A stretch of DNA of 64,000 bases from contig NZ_VFNH01000003.1 of assembly GCF_006715485.1 (NCBI RefSeq), positions 620,001 to 684,000 on the forward strand, read 5' to 3'. Position 1 is the stretch's first letter. Each line of letters starts with the position of its first letter. Shown here piece by piece: positions 24,444 through 33,425 of this stretch. The notes under the pieces were generated by a model. That model saw only the letters and a program-made list of their open reading frames with translations, ran no database searches and had not been told where the DNA came from. The DNA is from Herbaspirillum sp. SJZ107 (GTDB taxonomy: Bacteria > Pseudomonadota > Gammaproteobacteria > Burkholderiales > Burkholderiaceae_D). The position numbers and the translations under genes were made by a program.

Positions 24444-25508
24444 ATGTACGAAACCTATTACGGATTATCCGCCAAGCCCTTCCAGCTGCGTCCCGACCCG
24501 CACTTCTTCTACGGCAGCAAGGGGCACAAGCGCGCCATGGCCTACCTCGAGTACGGCCTGTCGCAGGGCGAAGGCTTCATCGTCATCACCGGCGAGGTCG
24601 GCGCGGGCAAGACCACGCTGGTGCGCAGCCTGTTCAACCGGCTGCCGTCGGACCAGATCGTGGCCGCCCACATCGTCAACACCCACCTGGATCCGGACGA
24701 CACCCTGCGGATGGTGGTGTCGGCGTTCGGCCTGCCCTACGAGGGGGCCAGCAAGACCGACCTCTTGACGCGCCTGGAGCGCTTCCTGTGCGACGTCGAC
24801 CACCAGGGCAAGCGCGCCCTGCTGGTCATCGACGAAGCCCAGAACCTGTCGGCGCGCACGGTGGAAGAACTGCGCATGCTGTCGAATTTCCAGACCGACG
24901 ACAAGTCGCTGCTGCAGACCTTCCTGCTCGGCCAGCCCGAATTCCGCGCCACCCTGCACAGCCCCGGCATGCAGCAGCTGCGCCAGCGCGTGATCGCCAG
25001 CTACCACCTGGGCCCGATGGATGCGCAGGAAACCCACGCCTACATCGAGCACCGCCTCGCCACCGTCGGCTGGAAGAACGACCCTTCCTTCGACGACGGC
25101 GCCCATGCGGCGATCTTCGCCTACAGCGGCGGCATCCCGCGCAAGGTCAACACGCTGATGGACCGCGTGCTGCTGATGGGTTACCTGGAAGAGATGCACA
25201 CGTTCACGGAAGAAGACATCAATACCGTGATCCGCGACATCAACGAAGAATACAAGGTGCCCGAAATCATGGGCACGCCGGCCGAGGACGCCATGCCGGC
25301 GCATGCGGGCCTGGACGACGACCTGCGTGCCGGCGGCATGCGCATGATCGACCAGCGCACCGGCGACCGCCGTGCCAACAGCGTCGAAATGCTGGACGAA
25401 CGCATGATGCGGCTCGAAAAATCGATCGTGTCGGTGCTGTCGATCCTCAAGAAGATCGTGGCCACGCCCCAGGGCGCGGCCCCTCATCACGTGGACAACC
25501 AAGAATGA
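24444..25508 (+). CDS. XrtA/PEP-CTERM system-associated ATPase (ExeA-like)
   Basis: A 354-residue AAA-type ATPase beginning MYETYYGLSAKPFQLRPDP, as in ExeA/GspA proteins. Walker A is GEVGAGKTT at 50-58 and Walker B is LLVIDEAQN near 126-134, followed by sensor-like RQRV. The C-terminal ~80 residues are a charged extension. It presumably energises or organises assembly of the export apparatus. Its stop overlaps the deacetylase start (ATGA). Confidence 0.9.
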   Translation: MYETYYGLSAKPFQLRPDPHFFYGSKGHKRAMAYLEYGLSQGEGFIVITGEVGAGKTTLVRSLFNRLPSDQIVAAHIVNTHLDPDDTLRMVVSAFGLPYEGASKTDLLTRLERFLCDVDHQGKRALLVIDEAQNLSARTVEELRMLSNFQTDDKSLLQTFLLGQPEFRATLHSPGMQQLRQRVIASYHLGPMDAQETHAYIEHRLATVGWKNDPSFDDGAHAAIFAYSGGIPRKVNTLMDRVLLMGYLEEMHTFTEEDINTVIRDINEEYKVPEIMGTPAEDAMPAHAGLDDDLRAGGMRMIDQRTGDRRANSVEMLDERMMRLEKSIVSVLSILKKIVATPQGAAPHHVDNQE

Positions 25509-26389
25509 ACATGTACGAACTCGCCGCGCGCCCCGCGCCGGCCCCGGGTGAACGCATCCGCAACGCCATGACCTGCGACGTCGAGGATTACTTCCAGGTC
25601 TCGGCCTTCGCGCCCTACATCGACCGCGCCAGCTGGCCGAACCGCGAATGCCGCGTCGAAGCCAACATGGACCGCATCCTGGCCCTGTTCGAGCGCACCG
25701 GCGTGCGCGCCACCTTCTTCACGCTGGGCTGGATCGCAGAGCGCTACCCGAACGTGGTGAAACGCATCGTCGCCGGCGGCCACGAGCTGGCCAGCCACGG
25801 CTACGGCCACCTGCGCGCCTCCGACCAGACCCGCGCCGAATTCGACAACGACATCCGCTCGGCCAAGGCCCTGCTGGAAGACATCGGCGGCCAGGCGGTG
25901 CTCGGCTACCGCGCCCCGAGCTTCTCGATCGGCCGCGACAACCTGTGGGCGCTCGACGCGCTGCTCGAAGCCGGCTACCGCTACAGCTCGAGCATCTACC
26001 CGGTGCAGCACGACCACTACGGCATGCCGGAAGCGCCGCGCTTCGCGTTCTATCCGAACGGTACCGACGGCCTGCTGGAAGTGCCGATCACCACGGTGCA
26101 GATGATGGGCCGCAACCTGCCGGCCGGCGGCGGCGGCTATTTCCGCCTGCTGCCGTACGCGCTGTCGCGCTGGATGATGGCCAAGGTCAACCAGGACGAC
26201 CGCCAGCCGGCCCTGTTCTACTTCCACCCGTGGGAAATCGACACCGAGCAGCCACGCCCCGAAGGCGTCGGCGCCAAGTCGCGCTTCCGCCACTACGTCA
26301 ACATCGAGCGCATGGAAAGCCGCATCGAAGCCCTGGCCCGCGATTTCGCGTGGGACCGGATGGACCGCATCTTCTTGAACCAAAAATGA
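25505..26389 (+). CDS. XrtA system polysaccharide deacetylase
   Basis: A 294-residue NodB-fold deacetylase. Motif 1 is TCDVEDYF (Asp25/Asp28), the metal histidines lie in HELASHGYGH, the arginine in GYRAPSFS, and the late histidine in FHPWEID. It removes acetyl groups from N-acetylhexosamine units of the polymer. The length fits the PEP-CTERM-locus subfamily (about 280 residues). It is translationally coupled at both ends (ATGA overlaps). Confidence 0.9.
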   Translation: MNMYELAARPAPAPGERIRNAMTCDVEDYFQVSAFAPYIDRASWPNRECRVEANMDRILALFERTGVRATFFTLGWIAERYPNVVKRIVAGGHELASHGYGHLRASDQTRAEFDNDIRSAKALLEDIGGQAVLGYRAPSFSIGRDNLWALDALLEAGYRYSSSIYPVQHDHYGMPEAPRFAFYPNGTDGLLEVPITTVQMMGRNLPAGGGGYFRLLPYALSRWMMAKVNQDDRQPALFYFHPWEIDTEQPRPEGVGAKSRFRHYVNIERMESRIEALARDFAWDRMDRIFLNQK

Positions 26390-27495
26390 ATTCGATCATC
26401 GAAGCCGCGCAGGCCAAACGCGCCGGCCCGGCGCCGGACGCGCCTGTCGCGCCGGCGCCCCTGACCCTGCACCTGCTGCAGCGCGCCGACTATCCCCGCT
26501 GGGACGCCTTCGTGCGCGCCTGCCCCGACGCCACCTTCTTCCACCTGTCCGGCTGGCAGAGCGTGATCGAGCAGTCGTTCGGCATCAAGACCTTCTTCTA
26601 TTACGTCGAGCAGGACGGCCAGATCCAGGGCGTGCTGCCGCTGGCCGAGATCAAGAGCCGCCTGTTCGGCCACTCGCTCGGCGCGATGCCGTTCTGCGTG
26701 TACGGCGGCCCGGTCGCGGCCGGCCCGGAAGCACGTGCGATGCTGGACCGGGCCGCGCATGAACTGGCGCAGAAACTCGGCGTCGGCCACCTCGAATACC
26801 GCGGCATGGCGCGCTTCCACCCGGAAGACCCGGCCTGGCACTCGAAGGAACTGTACGTGACCTTCCGCAAGGAGATCACGGGCGACGACGAGACCAACAT
26901 GAACGCGATCCCGCGCAAGCAGCGCGCGATGGTCCGCAAGGGCATCAAGCTGGGCCTGCGCGGCGAAATCGACGCCAACGTCGACCGCATGTTCGAGGCC
27001 TATGCGCGCAGCGTGCACCGCCTCGGCACCCCAGTGTTCCCGAAAAAATACTTCGCCCTGCTGCAGCAGACCTTCGGCGACGAGTGCGAAGTGCGCACCA
27101 TCGTCACCGACGACAACCGCCTGGTGGCGGCCGTGCTGTCGTTCTACTGGCGCGACGAAGTCGTGCCCTACTACGGCGGCGGCACCGACCTGGCGCGCGA
27201 AGTGGCCGGCAACGACTTCATGTACTGGAACCTGATGCAGGCCGCCGCCGCGCGCGGCTGCCGCCTGTTCGATTTCGGCCGCAGCAAGCTGGGCACCGGC
27301 GCCTACGATTTCAAGAAGAACTGGGGTTTCACGGCCCAGCACCTGCCCTACGAATACAAGCTGTACGGCGCGGAGGCGCTGCCCGACAACAACCCGCTGA
27401 ATCCGAAGTACCAGCTGTTCATCAAGATGTGGAAAAAGCTGCCGCTGCCGTTGGCGAATTTCATGGGGCCGTACATCGTCCGTAACCTGGGCTGA
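26386..27495 (+). CDS. FemAB family XrtA/PEP-CTERM system-associated protein
   Basis: A 369-residue protein with the double-GNAT (FemAB) fold: FFHLSGWQSVIEQSFG in the first half and FDFGRSKLGTGAYDFKKNWGF in the second, as in peptidoglycan/peptidyltransferases and other aminoacyl transferases. It is a standard member of XrtA loci; the substrate is not known and may be an amino acid or acyl group added to the polymer or a lipid carrier. It starts inside the stop of the deacetylase gene. Confidence 0.88.
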   Translation: MNSIIEAAQAKRAGPAPDAPVAPAPLTLHLLQRADYPRWDAFVRACPDATFFHLSGWQSVIEQSFGIKTFFYYVEQDGQIQGVLPLAEIKSRLFGHSLGAMPFCVYGGPVAAGPEARAMLDRAAHELAQKLGVGHLEYRGMARFHPEDPAWHSKELYVTFRKEITGDDETNMNAIPRKQRAMVRKGIKLGLRGEIDANVDRMFEAYARSVHRLGTPVFPKKYFALLQQTFGDECEVRTIVTDDNRLVAAVLSFYWRDEVVPYYGGGTDLAREVAGNDFMYWNLMQAAAARGCRLFDFGRSKLGTGAYDFKKNWGFTAQHLPYEYKLYGAEALPDNNPLNPKYQLFIKMWKKLPLPLANFMGPYIVRNLG

Positions 27496-27508
27496 TGGCT
27501 GATACATC

Positions 27509-28711
27509 GTGGAAGACCTGCTCCTGCTGATCCACCGGATCCCCTACCCGCCCAACAAGGGCGACAAGATCCGTTCCTACCACCTGCTGAAGCACCTGGC
27601 GCGCCATTACCGTGTGCACCTGGCCACCTTCGTCGACGATCCGGACGACTGGCAGTACGTGCCGCACGTCGAGGCGCTGTGCGCGAGCAGCCATTTCGCC
27701 GCCATGAAACCCCTGGTCGCGCGCGTAAAAAGCCTGGGGGCGCTGCTGAAGAACCGCTCGCTGTCGCTCGAGTACTACCGCGACAAGAGCGTCGAGCGCT
27801 GGGTCAGGCAGGCCGTGGCCGCGCACGGCATCGAGCGCGTGCTGGTGTTCTCGTCGGCGATGGCGCAGTACGCCGATCCGTATCGCGCGGCGCGCCGCGT
27901 GGTCGATTTCGTCGACGTCGATTCCGACAAGTGGCGCCAGTACGCGGAAAAGAAATCCTTCCCGATGAGCTGGCTGTACCAGTACGAAGCGCAGCGCCTG
28001 CTCAGCTACGAGCGCCAGGTGGCGCGCGACTACGATGCCTCGCTGTTCGTGTCGGCTCCCGAGGCCGAGCTGTTCCGCCAGCTGGCGCCGGAAAGCAGCG
28101 TCAAGATCGGCCACTTCAGCAACGGCGTCGATACCGATTATTTTTCGCCGCACGACAACCACGTCAGCCCCTACGCGGCCGGCGAGCGCGCGCTGGTGTT
28201 CACCGGCGCCATGGATTACTGGCCCAACGTGGATGCGGTGCAGTGGTTCTGCGACGAAGTGTTCCCGCAGCTGCGCACGCGCTTCCCGGAACTGCGCTTT
28301 TATATTGTCGGCTCGCGCCCGTCACCTGCTGTGCAAGCACTCGGACAACGGCCGGGCGTCAAAGTCACCGGCACCGTGCCCGACGTGCGGCCCTACATCG
28401 CCCACGCCGCGGTCGCGGTGGCACCGCTGCGGATCGCGCGCGGCATCCAGAACAAGGTGCTGGAAGCGATGGCGATGGCGACCCCGGTGGTGGTGTCGCC
28501 GCAGGCGCTGGAAGGCATCGACGCCGTTCCCGGCAGCGAACTGGTGCTGGCCGAGGATGCGGCGGCCTTCGCCGACGCCGTCGCCACCCTGCTGACGGGT
28601 CTGGACAGCGCGGCCAGCGCGATCGGCCAGGCGGCGCGTGCCAAGGTACAGAGTCAATACAGCTGGTCGAGCAATCTTGCCTGCATAGGAGAGAACCTGG
28701 AATGTTCCTGA
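27509..28711 (+). CDS. XrtA system glycosyltransferase 1 (GT4-type)
   Basis: A 400-residue GT-B glycosyltransferase starting MEDLLLLIHRIPYPPNKGDKIRSYH, which is the typical start of the first PEP-CTERM-locus glycosyltransferase. The donor-binding C-terminal half has VFTGAMDYWPNVDAVQWF and a GIQNKVLEAMAMATPVVVSP block. The GTG start at 27509 lies 13 bases after the FemAB-like stop. Its last ten bases overlap xrtA. It adds a sugar from a nucleotide donor to the growing repeat unit; donor unknown. Confidence 0.88.
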   Translation: MEDLLLLIHRIPYPPNKGDKIRSYHLLKHLARHYRVHLATFVDDPDDWQYVPHVEALCASSHFAAMKPLVARVKSLGALLKNRSLSLEYYRDKSVERWVRQAVAAHGIERVLVFSSAMAQYADPYRAARRVVDFVDVDSDKWRQYAEKKSFPMSWLYQYEAQRLLSYERQVARDYDASLFVSAPEAELFRQLAPESSVKIGHFSNGVDTDYFSPHDNHVSPYAAGERALVFTGAMDYWPNVDAVQWFCDEVFPQLRTRFPELRFYIVGSRPSPAVQALGQRPGVKVTGTVPDVRPYIAHAAVAVAPLRIARGIQNKVLEAMAMATPVVVSPQALEGIDAVPGSELVLAEDAAAFADAVATLLTGLDSAASAIGQAARAKVQSQYSWSSNLACIGENLECS

Positions 28712-30285
28712 AACCTCCCCCCGGCGTCGCCGGTAGCGCCACCGCAGTGCCGGCGATGCCGCTCACGCGCACCAGCATGGTCCTGATCGCGCTGGCCCTG
28801 CTGGCGCCGTTCGTCCTGTATTTCGGCACCGTGCGCTCGATCGTCTCGATCTGGAACAGTTCCGAGACCTTCGCCCACGGCTACATCATCCTGCCGATCA
28901 GCCTGTGGCTGCTGTGGCGCAAGCGCGAGAATTTCACCCTGTATCCGCCCAAGCCCTACGCGCCGGCGCTGGCCGCGCTGGCAGTGCTGGGCCTGGGCTG
29001 GCTGGCGGCCCAGCTGGGCGAGGTGCAGTTCGTATCCCAGTACGCCTTCGTGGCCATGCTGCCGGTGATCGCGCTGGCCCTGCTCGGCCCGCGCCTGGCC
29101 GGCTCGCTCGCCTTCCCGCTGCTGTTCTTGCTGTTCGCGGTGCCGTTCGGCGACGTGTTCGTGGCGCCGCTGATCCAGTTCACCGCCGATTTCACCGTGT
29201 GGGCCGTGCGCGCCACCGGCATCCCGGTGCTGCGCAGCGGCACCCGCTTCGAACTCCCGACCGGCAACTGGTCGGTGGTCGAGGCCTGCAGCGGCGTGCG
29301 CTACCTGATTTCCTCGATCACGCTGGGCTGCCTGTACGCCTACCTGACTTACCGTTCGACCATGCGCCGCGTGCTGTTCATCGGCCTGGCGATGATCGTG
29401 CCGATCATCGCCAACGGCTTGCGCGCCTACATGATCGTGATGATCGGCCACCTGTCCGGCATGGAGCTGGCGACCGGCGTCGACCACCTGATCTACGGCT
29501 GGCTGTTCTTCGGCCTGGTCATGTTCGTCATGTTCTGGATCGGCAGCTACTGGCGCGAGGACGCCCCCGAGGCATCCGGCGCGACCGGCACCGGCGCCGG
29601 CGCCGCAACGGCAGCGCCGTCCGGCATGCATCCGGCCGGCGCCCCGCAAGGCCGCTTCGCCGCCATGACCGCCGCCGTGCTGGCGCTGGCCGCCCTGTGG
29701 CCCGCTTCCGCCCTGATCGGCGAGCGCGTCAACCACAACCCGGCCCCGGTCGCCCTCGGCCAGATCGCGGTGAACCTGCCGCCGGCGCCCGACTTCGCTG
29801 ACTGGAAGCCCGATTACATGACGCCGAGCGCGCGCTTCCACCGCGTCTACCAGAACGGCAGCGTGCCGGTCGCGCTGACCGTGCTGTACTACCGCAACCA
29901 GGACCGCGACCAGGCCCTGATCAGCTCCATCAACCGCCTGACGGCCTATGAAGACACCTGGCACGAGATCGACGCCACCACGCGTACCGAAAACGTGGCC
30001 GGCCACCCGGTCGCGGTGCGCGAAACCACGCTGCGCAGCGGCACCCGCACGCTGCTGGTCTGGTCCTGGAAATGGATCGGCGGCCAGTACACCAACAGCG
30101 ACATCGCCGGCAAGCTGCTGCAGGCGCGCGCCAAGGCGCTGCTGCAGGGCGACGACGGCGCCGCCGTGATGCTGTACGCGCCGGCCGACGACAACCCGGA
30201 CGCGGCGCGCCGCGCCCTGGGCGGCTTCCTGGCGCAACAGGGTGCGGCGCTGGACACGGCCCTGCGCGCGGAACGGACACGATGA
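28702..30285 (+). CDS. xrtA: Exosortase A fused to an EpsI domain
   Basis: A 527-residue protein. The first ~280 residues are the multi-helix exosortase, with the catalytic Cys196 in EACSGVR, Arg241 in NGLRAYM and His262 in DHLIYGW. It is a transpeptidase-like membrane enzyme that cuts PEP-CTERM proteins at the PEP motif and probably transfers them to an acceptor. After a Gly/Ala/Thr-rich linker (about 280-310) comes an EpsI domain (from about residue 345, WKPDYMTPSARFHRVYQNG), which in other loci is a separate gene. The frame is continuous, so this is a real fusion. Its stop overlaps the next start. Confidence 0.95.
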   Translation: MFLKPPPGVAGSATAVPAMPLTRTSMVLIALALLAPFVLYFGTVRSIVSIWNSSETFAHGYIILPISLWLLWRKRENFTLYPPKPYAPALAALAVLGLGWLAAQLGEVQFVSQYAFVAMLPVIALALLGPRLAGSLAFPLLFLLFAVPFGDVFVAPLIQFTADFTVWAVRATGIPVLRSGTRFELPTGNWSVVEACSGVRYLISSITLGCLYAYLTYRSTMRRVLFIGLAMIVPIIANGLRAYMIVMIGHLSGMELATGVDHLIYGWLFFGLVMFVMFWIGSYWREDAPEASGATGTGAGAATAAPSGMHPAGAPQGRFAAMTAAVLALAALWPASALIGERVNHNPAPVALGQIAVNLPPAPDFADWKPDYMTPSARFHRVYQNGSVPVALTVLYYRNQDRDQALISSINRLTAYEDTWHEIDATTRTENVAGHPVAVRETTLRSGTRTLLVWSWKWIGGQYTNSDIAGKLLQARAKALLQGDDGAAVMLYAPADDNPDAARRALGGFLAQQGAALDTALRAERTR

Positions 30286-31463
30286 ACGCTGCCGTACCGC
30301 ATCCGGTCGCCAACGGCGCCGATACCCGCCCGCTGGTCGTGCACCTGGTGTACGCGCTCGGCGTCGGCGGGCTGGAGACGCTGCTGGTCGACTGCATCAA
30401 CCGCATGCCGGCCTGGCGCCACGCGGTGGTCTGCCTGACCCGCTACACCGACTTCGCCGACCGCATCCAGCGTCCGGACGTGACGCTGCACGCGCTCGGC
30501 AAGGCGCCCGGCCTGGGCCTGGGCACCCATCTCGATTTCTGGCGCCTGATGCGCAAGCTGCGGCCGACCGTGCTGCATACCTATAACCTGGCGGCGCTCG
30601 AATACGCGTTCACCGCCAGCATGGCCGGGGTGCCGGTGCGCATCCACGCCGAGCATGGACGCGACGCCGGCGATCCGCACGGCCTGAACCCGAAGCACAA
30701 CTTCCTGCGCCGCCGCATCGCGCCCTTCGTCGACCGTTTCATTCCGGTTTCGGAAGACCTGAACCGCTGGCTGGGCGAAGTGGTGAAAATCGCGCCGGCC
30801 AAGACCCTGTTCATCAAGAACGGCGTCGACACCGATAAATACGCCCCGGGCGGCGCCCCTGCCGCGGATTCGCCCTGGCAGCCGGGCGACATCGTGATCG
30901 GCACCGTGGCGCGGGTACAGGACGTCAAGAACCACCGCCTGCTGGTAGAGGCACTGGCGCGCCTGCACGCAAGCCATCCGGAACTGGCGGCCCGCGTAAA
31001 ACTGTCGATCGTCGGCGACGGTCCGCTGCTGCCTGCGGTGCGCCAGCAGGTGCAGGACCTGGGCCTGCAGGATGCCGTGTGGCTGCCGGGCGCACGCGTG
31101 GACGTCAAGTCCCTGCTGCATACGTTTACAATGTTCGCCCTGCCGTCGCTGGCCGAAGGCACGCCGGTGTCGATGCTGGAGGCGATGGCCTGCGGCCTGC
31201 CGGTGGTGGCCTCGCGCGTGGGCGGCATCCCGGAAGTGGTCGACGACGGCGTCCAGGGCCTGCTGGTGCCGGTCGGCGACGTCGAGGCACTGGCGCAGGC
31301 CATGGCGCGTTACGCGGGCGACGCCGACCTGCGCGCGCGCCACGGGCGCGCCGCCCGCGCACGCGTGGAGGAACGCTTCAGCATGCGCGCCATGCTGGCC
31401 GCCTATGGCGACCTGTACGCCGGCCTGTGTCGCCGCAAGGCAGGACTTGCCGTGACGGCCTGA
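30282..31463 (+). CDS. XrtA system glycosyltransferase 2 (GT4-type)
   Basis: A 393-residue GT-B enzyme with VVHLVYALGVGGLETLLVDCINRMP at its start region, an HAEHGRDAGDPHGLNPKHN segment, and the donor site EGTPVSMLEAMACGLPVVAS near residue 303. This is the family that usually follows exosortase genes. It is translationally coupled to xrtA (ATGA). Role: extension of the polymer repeat unit; sugar unknown. Confidence 0.88.
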   Translation: MNAAVPHPVANGADTRPLVVHLVYALGVGGLETLLVDCINRMPAWRHAVVCLTRYTDFADRIQRPDVTLHALGKAPGLGLGTHLDFWRLMRKLRPTVLHTYNLAALEYAFTASMAGVPVRIHAEHGRDAGDPHGLNPKHNFLRRRIAPFVDRFIPVSEDLNRWLGEVVKIAPAKTLFIKNGVDTDKYAPGGAPAADSPWQPGDIVIGTVARVQDVKNHRLLVEALARLHASHPELAARVKLSIVGDGPLLPAVRQQVQDLGLQDAVWLPGARVDVKSLLHTFTMFALPSLAEGTPVSMLEAMACGLPVVASRVGGIPEVVDDGVQGLLVPVGDVEALAQAMARYAGDADLRARHGRAARARVEERFSMRAMLAAYGDLYAGLCRRKAGLAVTA

Positions 31464-31490
31464 CTTTACTACGAATCGAAAAGAGCAACC

Positions 31491-33380
31491 ATGTGCGGAA
31501 TAGTCGGCATCTTTGATACCCACGGCAACCGGGACATCGACCGCGAAGCCTTGCGGCGCATGAACGAGAGCCAGCACCACCGCGGCCCCGACGAGGGCGA
31601 GCTGTACCTGGAAAAGGGCCTGGGCATGGGCCACCGCCGGCTGTCGGTGATCGACCTGGCCACCGGCCAGCAGCCCTTCCTCAACCCCGCGCGCGACGTC
31701 GCCCTGGTGTTCAATGGCGAAATCTACAACTACCGGCTGCTGCGCGACGAACTGATCGCGCTCGGCCACGTGTTCCGCACCAAGTCCGACACCGAAGTCG
31801 TGCTGCAGTCGTGGCTGGCCTGGGGTCCGGACTGCGTGCGCCGCCTGCGCGGCATGTTCGCCTTCGCCATCTGGGACCGCAGCCAACAGACGCTGTTCCT
31901 GGCGCGCGACCACGTCGGCGTCAAGCCGATGTTCTATTCCCTGCTGCCGAACGGCCTGTTCGTGTTCGGCTCGGAACTGAAGTCGATCATGACCTTCCCC
32001 GAGCTGTCGCGCGAATTGAACCCGCGCGCGGTCGAGGATTATTTCGCCTACGGTTACGTGCCGGAGCCGAAGACCATCTTCAATAACGCCTATAAACTCA
32101 GCCCGGGCCACTGCATCACCCTGAAAGTCGGCGACCGCGCGGTGCAGCCGCAGCGCTGGTGGGACCTGGCCTTCCGCCCGGCACCGCAGCGTCCGGACGC
32201 CGAAGTCCAGGAAGAGCTGATCGAACGCCTGCGCGAGACCGTGCACAGCCAGATGGAATCCGAAGTGCCGCTCGGCGCCTTCCTGTCGGGCGGCGTCGAT
32301 TCCAGCGCGGTGGTGGCGATGATGGCCGGCGACAAGCCGGTGACCACCTGCTCGATCGGCTTCGACGATCCGGAATTCGACGAGTCCGAATACGCGAACC
32401 AGGTGGCGCGCCGCTACGCGACCGTCCACCACGGGCAGGTCGTCGACAAGGACGACTACGGCCTGGTCGATACGCTGGCCCACCTGTACGACGAACCGTT
32501 CGCCGACAGTTCCGCGATCCCGACCTACCGCGTGTGCCAGCTGGCGCGGCGCCACGTAACGGTGGCGCTGTCGGGCGACGGCGGCGACGAGAACTTTGCC
32601 GGCTACCGCCGCTACCGCTTCGCGATGGCCGAGCACAGCGTGCGCTCGAAACTGCCGGAAGCGATCCGCAAGCCGCTGTTCGGCACGCTGGGCAGCCTGT
32701 ACCCGAAGGCCGACTGGGCGCCGCGCATGTTCCGCGCCAAGACCACCTTCGAGGCGCTGGCGCGCGACCTGGTCGAGGGCTACTTCCACGGCGTGTCGCG
32801 CCTGACCGACCGCCAGCGGGATCAGTTGTTTTCGGATGGCTTCCGCGACGACCTGCAGGGCTACCGCGCGATCGACGTGATGCGCGAGCACGCCGCGCGC
32901 GCGCCGACCGACGATCCGCTGTCGCTGATCCAGTACCTCGATTTCAAGACCTGGCTGCCGGGCGACATTCTCACCAAGGTCGACCGCGCCAGCATGGCCC
33001 ATTCGCTGGAAGTGCGCGTGCCCCTGCTCGACCACACCTTCTGCGAATACGCGGCCACGCTGCCGAACGACCTGAAACTGCGCGGCGGCGAAGGCAAGTA
33101 CGTGCTCAAGAAGGCACTCGAGCCGCACCTGCCGCATGACATCATGTACCGCGCCAAGAAAGGGTTTTCGATCCCGCTGGCGGACTGGCTGCGCGGTCCG
33201 CTGCGCCAGGCCGTGCGCGATGGCGTGCTCGGCGCGCGCCTGCTCGATACCGGCATCTTCAACCGCCGCTACCTGGAACAGCTGGTCAGCCAGCACGAGT
33301 CCGGCGCGGCCGACCACAGCGTGGCGCTGTGGTCGCTGCTGATGTTCGAATCTTTCCTGCGGGTATCGGTGGCGTCATGA
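31491..33380 (+). CDS. XrtA/PEP-CTERM system amidotransferase (AsnB-like)
   Basis: A 629-residue asparagine-synthetase-type protein. Cys2 in MCGIVGIFD is the glutaminase nucleophile after Met removal. The synthetase domain has the PP-loop FLSGGVDSSAV near 264-274. The length is typical for this family. In exosortase loci it likely amidates a carboxyl group, possibly of an amino acid or sugar acid in the polymer, using glutamine as ammonia source; target unproven. It follows the glycosyltransferase by 27 bases with AAAAGAG as ribosome site. Confidence 0.9.
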   Translation: MCGIVGIFDTHGNRDIDREALRRMNESQHHRGPDEGELYLEKGLGMGHRRLSVIDLATGQQPFLNPARDVALVFNGEIYNYRLLRDELIALGHVFRTKSDTEVVLQSWLAWGPDCVRRLRGMFAFAIWDRSQQTLFLARDHVGVKPMFYSLLPNGLFVFGSELKSIMTFPELSRELNPRAVEDYFAYGYVPEPKTIFNNAYKLSPGHCITLKVGDRAVQPQRWWDLAFRPAPQRPDAEVQEELIERLRETVHSQMESEVPLGAFLSGGVDSSAVVAMMAGDKPVTTCSIGFDDPEFDESEYANQVARRYATVHHGQVVDKDDYGLVDTLAHLYDEPFADSSAIPTYRVCQLARRHVTVALSGDGGDENFAGYRRYRFAMAEHSVRSKLPEAIRKPLFGTLGSLYPKADWAPRMFRAKTTFEALARDLVEGYFHGVSRLTDRQRDQLFSDGFRDDLQGYRAIDVMREHAARAPTDDPLSLIQYLDFKTWLPGDILTKVDRASMAHSLEVRVPLLDHTFCEYAATLPNDLKLRGGEGKYVLKKALEPHLPHDIMYRAKKGFSIPLADWLRGPLRQAVRDGVLGARLLDTGIFNRRYLEQLVSQHESGAADHSVALWSLLMFESFLRVSVAS

Positions 33381-33425
33381 CAACGCTACGGTTGGATCCG
33401 CCTGTTTCATTGCAAATAAGATAGT

